Assembly (NCBI GenBank): GCA_028281215.1
Contig: JANQKH010000807.1
Span: forward strand, 1 to 7,452
Source of the DNA: Phycisphaeraceae bacterium
GTDB taxonomy: Bacteria > Planctomycetota > Phycisphaerae > Phycisphaerales > Phycisphaeraceae
Direction: 5' to 3'
Length of the DNA stretch: 7,452 bases
Positions 6,013 through 7,452 of this stretch are shown one piece after another. Positions within the stretch are counted from its first letter, which is position 1. Every line of letters begins with the position of its first letter. The notes under the pieces are model-generated. The model was not told the origin of the DNA. It searched no databases and was given only the letters and a program-made list of their open reading frames with translations. The position numbers and the translations under genes were made by a program.

Positions 6013-7440
6013 TCAAAACGCGCCTAATCTTGGCGGTTCAGGGTCGAGCGTGAACACACTTGCGTCAAACGCCTGCTTCATCAGTTCAACTTTCTCGTTG
6101 ACACAAGCGGGGTCGTTCCAGCGGTTTTCAAACTCATCGGGATCGGTTTCCAAGTCGTACAACTCACCTTCATCCGTGCCGTGGTAGACGACGATTTTCC
6201 AGTGGCCGGTGCGCAGCATCGTGCCGTAACTGTGTGGATGTTGCCATGCGTTGTAGTACTCGCAATACACACGATCACGGTGCGACTGATGCCCGTTATG
6301 GTTTTCTAAAATCGGCAACATTGACTTGCCTTGCATGCGAAACGGCACATCTTCGCCAGCCGCTTCCATCAACGTCGGGGCCAGATCGGTCAGTTCAACA
6401 AACCCGTCGTACTGCTTGCCCGACGCAAACCGTCCGGGCCAACTCACGATCAACGGCACGCGGATCGCTTCTTCATAAAAGTGCGGGCCCTTCAGGAAAA
6501 GCCCGTGATCACCGAGCAATTCGCCGTGGTCCGACATGAAAATCACCAGCGTGTTTTCGTACTGCCCGGACTGTTTCAACGCGTTGATCATGCGGCCGAC
6601 GTTGTCATCGATTAACTCCACCATCGCGTAGTAAGCTGCTACAACCAGACGTTTCTGTTGGTCGGTCATCTTCGTGAAGTCGTAGTTGAACAAACCATCG
6701 GATGACTCGGTGTGATCGATGCGCTGGTATTCGGTTTTGCCCACCAGCGCTTCGGGACGAAACTTCGGCAACGGCACGTTCGCGGGATCGATTCGACTGA
6801 GGTAATCCGCAGGCGGATCAAACGGATGATGAGGGTCAAAACAGTTGAAACTGATCAGCCACGGCGAGGTGTCGTTTTTGAACCGGCGCATCATGTCGAT
6901 CGTCATTTCCGTGCACCACGTGGTCTGATGAAACTCCGTAGGCACGCCTGTTTTGACAAAGCCGCTGGTCTCGCCGGAGTAAAGACTCTCCCACGACTGT
7001 CCCTTGCTGATCAGCCATTGCGTGTAGGCGTTTTCCTCCCAGTCGGGGGACGGATGGTGCGACCAGTGAAACTCGTCGTAACCATCGTCGCCGCGTGCTT
7101 CGACGCGACCATCGGCGCAGGAAGCCAGGTGCAATTTGCCCGCCAGGCCGCAACGATAACCCGCGTCGGCAAGGTAGCGTGTGACCAACCGTTCGTCGGC
7201 GGGCAATTGTTGTCCGTTTTGCCGACAACGCGTGGTACGCGGGTAGCGACCAGTCAGAAACGACGCCCGGCTTGGGCTGCACACCGGACTCTGGCAATAC
7301 GCATGGGTGAACGTCACGCCGGTCTGCATCAGCGCATCGATATGCGGCGTTTGAATCGCTGTGTTACCCAGCCCACTGATCGTATCGAACCGTTGCTGGT
7401 CCGTGCAGATCCAAAGAATGTTCGGACGAATGGTTGCCAT
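6013..7440 (-). CDS. Type I (formylglycine) sulfatase, without signal peptide
   Basis: This 475-residue protein spans the whole alkaline-phosphatase-like sulfatase domain. The modification motif is PVCSPSRASFLTG (52-64), which satisfies the first sulfatase signature; C54 would be converted to formylglycine. Metal-site residues are D14 and Q15 (CTDQQR) and D304 and H305 (MSDHGELLGDHG). K102 and H104 (GKLHL), H204 (FDPHHPF) and K317 (FLKGPHF) fit the sulfate-binding lysines and histidines. GYRCGLAGKLHL (95-106) is a degenerate version of the second signature. The substrate subfamily cannot be assigned. The protein starts MATIRPNILWICTDQQ, so the catalytic fold begins at once with no signal peptide or lipobox, which points to the cytoplasm. 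ATG at 7440 is chosen over the window-edge TTG at 7452 because GAGG lies 6 nt upstream. It is probably the first visible gene of a unit with the isomerase and would hydrolyse a sulfate ester on an imported carbohydrate. No maturase gene is in view. Confidence 0.94.
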   Translation of the reverse strand: MATIRPNILWICTDQQRFDTISGLGNTAIQTPHIDALMQTGVTFTHAYCQSPVCSPSRASFLTGRYPRTTRCRQNGQQLPADERLVTRYLADAGYRCGLAGKLHLASCADGRVEARGDDGYDEFHWSHHPSPDWEENAYTQWLISKGQSWESLYSGETSGFVKTGVPTEFHQTTWCTEMTIDMMRRFKNDTSPWLISFNCFDPHHPFDPPADYLSRIDPANVPLPKFRPEALVGKTEYQRIDHTESSDGLFNYDFTKMTDQQKRLVVAAYYAMVELIDDNVGRMINALKQSGQYENTLVIFMSDHGELLGDHGLFLKGPHFYEEAIRVPLIVSWPGRFASGKQYDGFVELTDLAPTLMEAAGEDVPFRMQGKSMLPILENHNGHQSHRDRVYCEYYNAWQHPHSYGTMLRTGHWKIVVYHGTDEGELYDLETDPDEFENRWNDPACVNEKVELMKQAFDASVFTLDPEPPRLGAF

Positions 7441-7446
7441 CTCACG

Positions 7447-7450
7447 CCTC
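7447..7450 (-). promoter_or_regulatory. Ribosome binding site of the sulfatase
   Basis: GAGG on the minus strand precedes the ATG at 7440 by 6 nt. It decides between that ATG and the upstream in-frame TTG at the last base of the window, which would put the site inside the coding region. The promoter lies beyond the window. Confidence 0.6.
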
Positions 7451-7452
7451 AA

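Noticed and set aside
1..7452. A defence, toxin-antitoxin, secondary-metabolite or phage system.
   Set aside because: All six protein-coding genes fall into transport, carbohydrate or sulfate metabolism, beta-propeller or DUF4159 families; no nuclease, toxin, integrase or synthase motif was found.

Overview
This looks like a GC-rich chromosomal segment of a planctomycete-type bacterium (Planctomycetota, perhaps Phycisphaerae-like; related PVC lineages are possible). The inference rests on gene content: a DUF4159-type C-terminus, an exported PQQ-type beta-propeller opening with the DWPNWRGPN motif common in that phylum, a type I sulfatase, a Gfo/Idh/MocA oxidoreductase, a xylose-isomerase-like TIM-barrel protein and a sodium:solute symporter. 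I see no rRNA, tRNA, CRISPR array, transposase or phage gene.

Layout, left to right. (1) The 3' end of a gene entering from the left (1-390, +), probably DUF4159, closed by a strong intrinsic terminator (419-447). (2) A secreted beta-propeller protein (569-1855, +), which ends 3 bp from the stop codon of (3), a Gfo/Idh/MocA oxidoreductase (1859-2911, -). (4) A 133-bp divergent intergenic region with a 7-bp inverted repeat around a possible -35 box, and then a 641-residue SSS-family symporter (3045-4970, +). (5) An approximately 82-bp palindromic non-coding repeat-like element (5000-5081) between convergent genes. (6) An IolI-like sugar isomerase/epimerase (5095-5928, -), preceded by (7) a type I sulfatase (6013-7440, -) whose start codon and ribosome binding site lie just inside the right edge.

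The oxidoreductase, symporter, isomerase and sulfatase plausibly form a small catabolic locus. The symporter would import a sugar or polyol, the sulfatase (no visible signal peptide, so probably cytoplasmic) would remove sulfate, and the NAD(P)-dependent oxidoreductase and TIM-barrel isomerase would interconvert keto and hydroxy forms. The substrate cannot be read from sequence. The beta-propeller and DUF4159 genes look like unrelated neighbours. Four annotated start codons were moved inside the longest open frame because a Shine-Dalgarno-like sequence sits at proper spacing before the internal ATG and, where the family is recognisable, the usual N-terminus begins there.

Nothing here amounts to an undescribed multi-gene system. 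The points most worth a second look are the palindromic element with a compensatory base change between its two arms, the signal-less sulfatase paired with an IolI-like enzyme, and the candidate operator between the oxidoreductase and the transporter.
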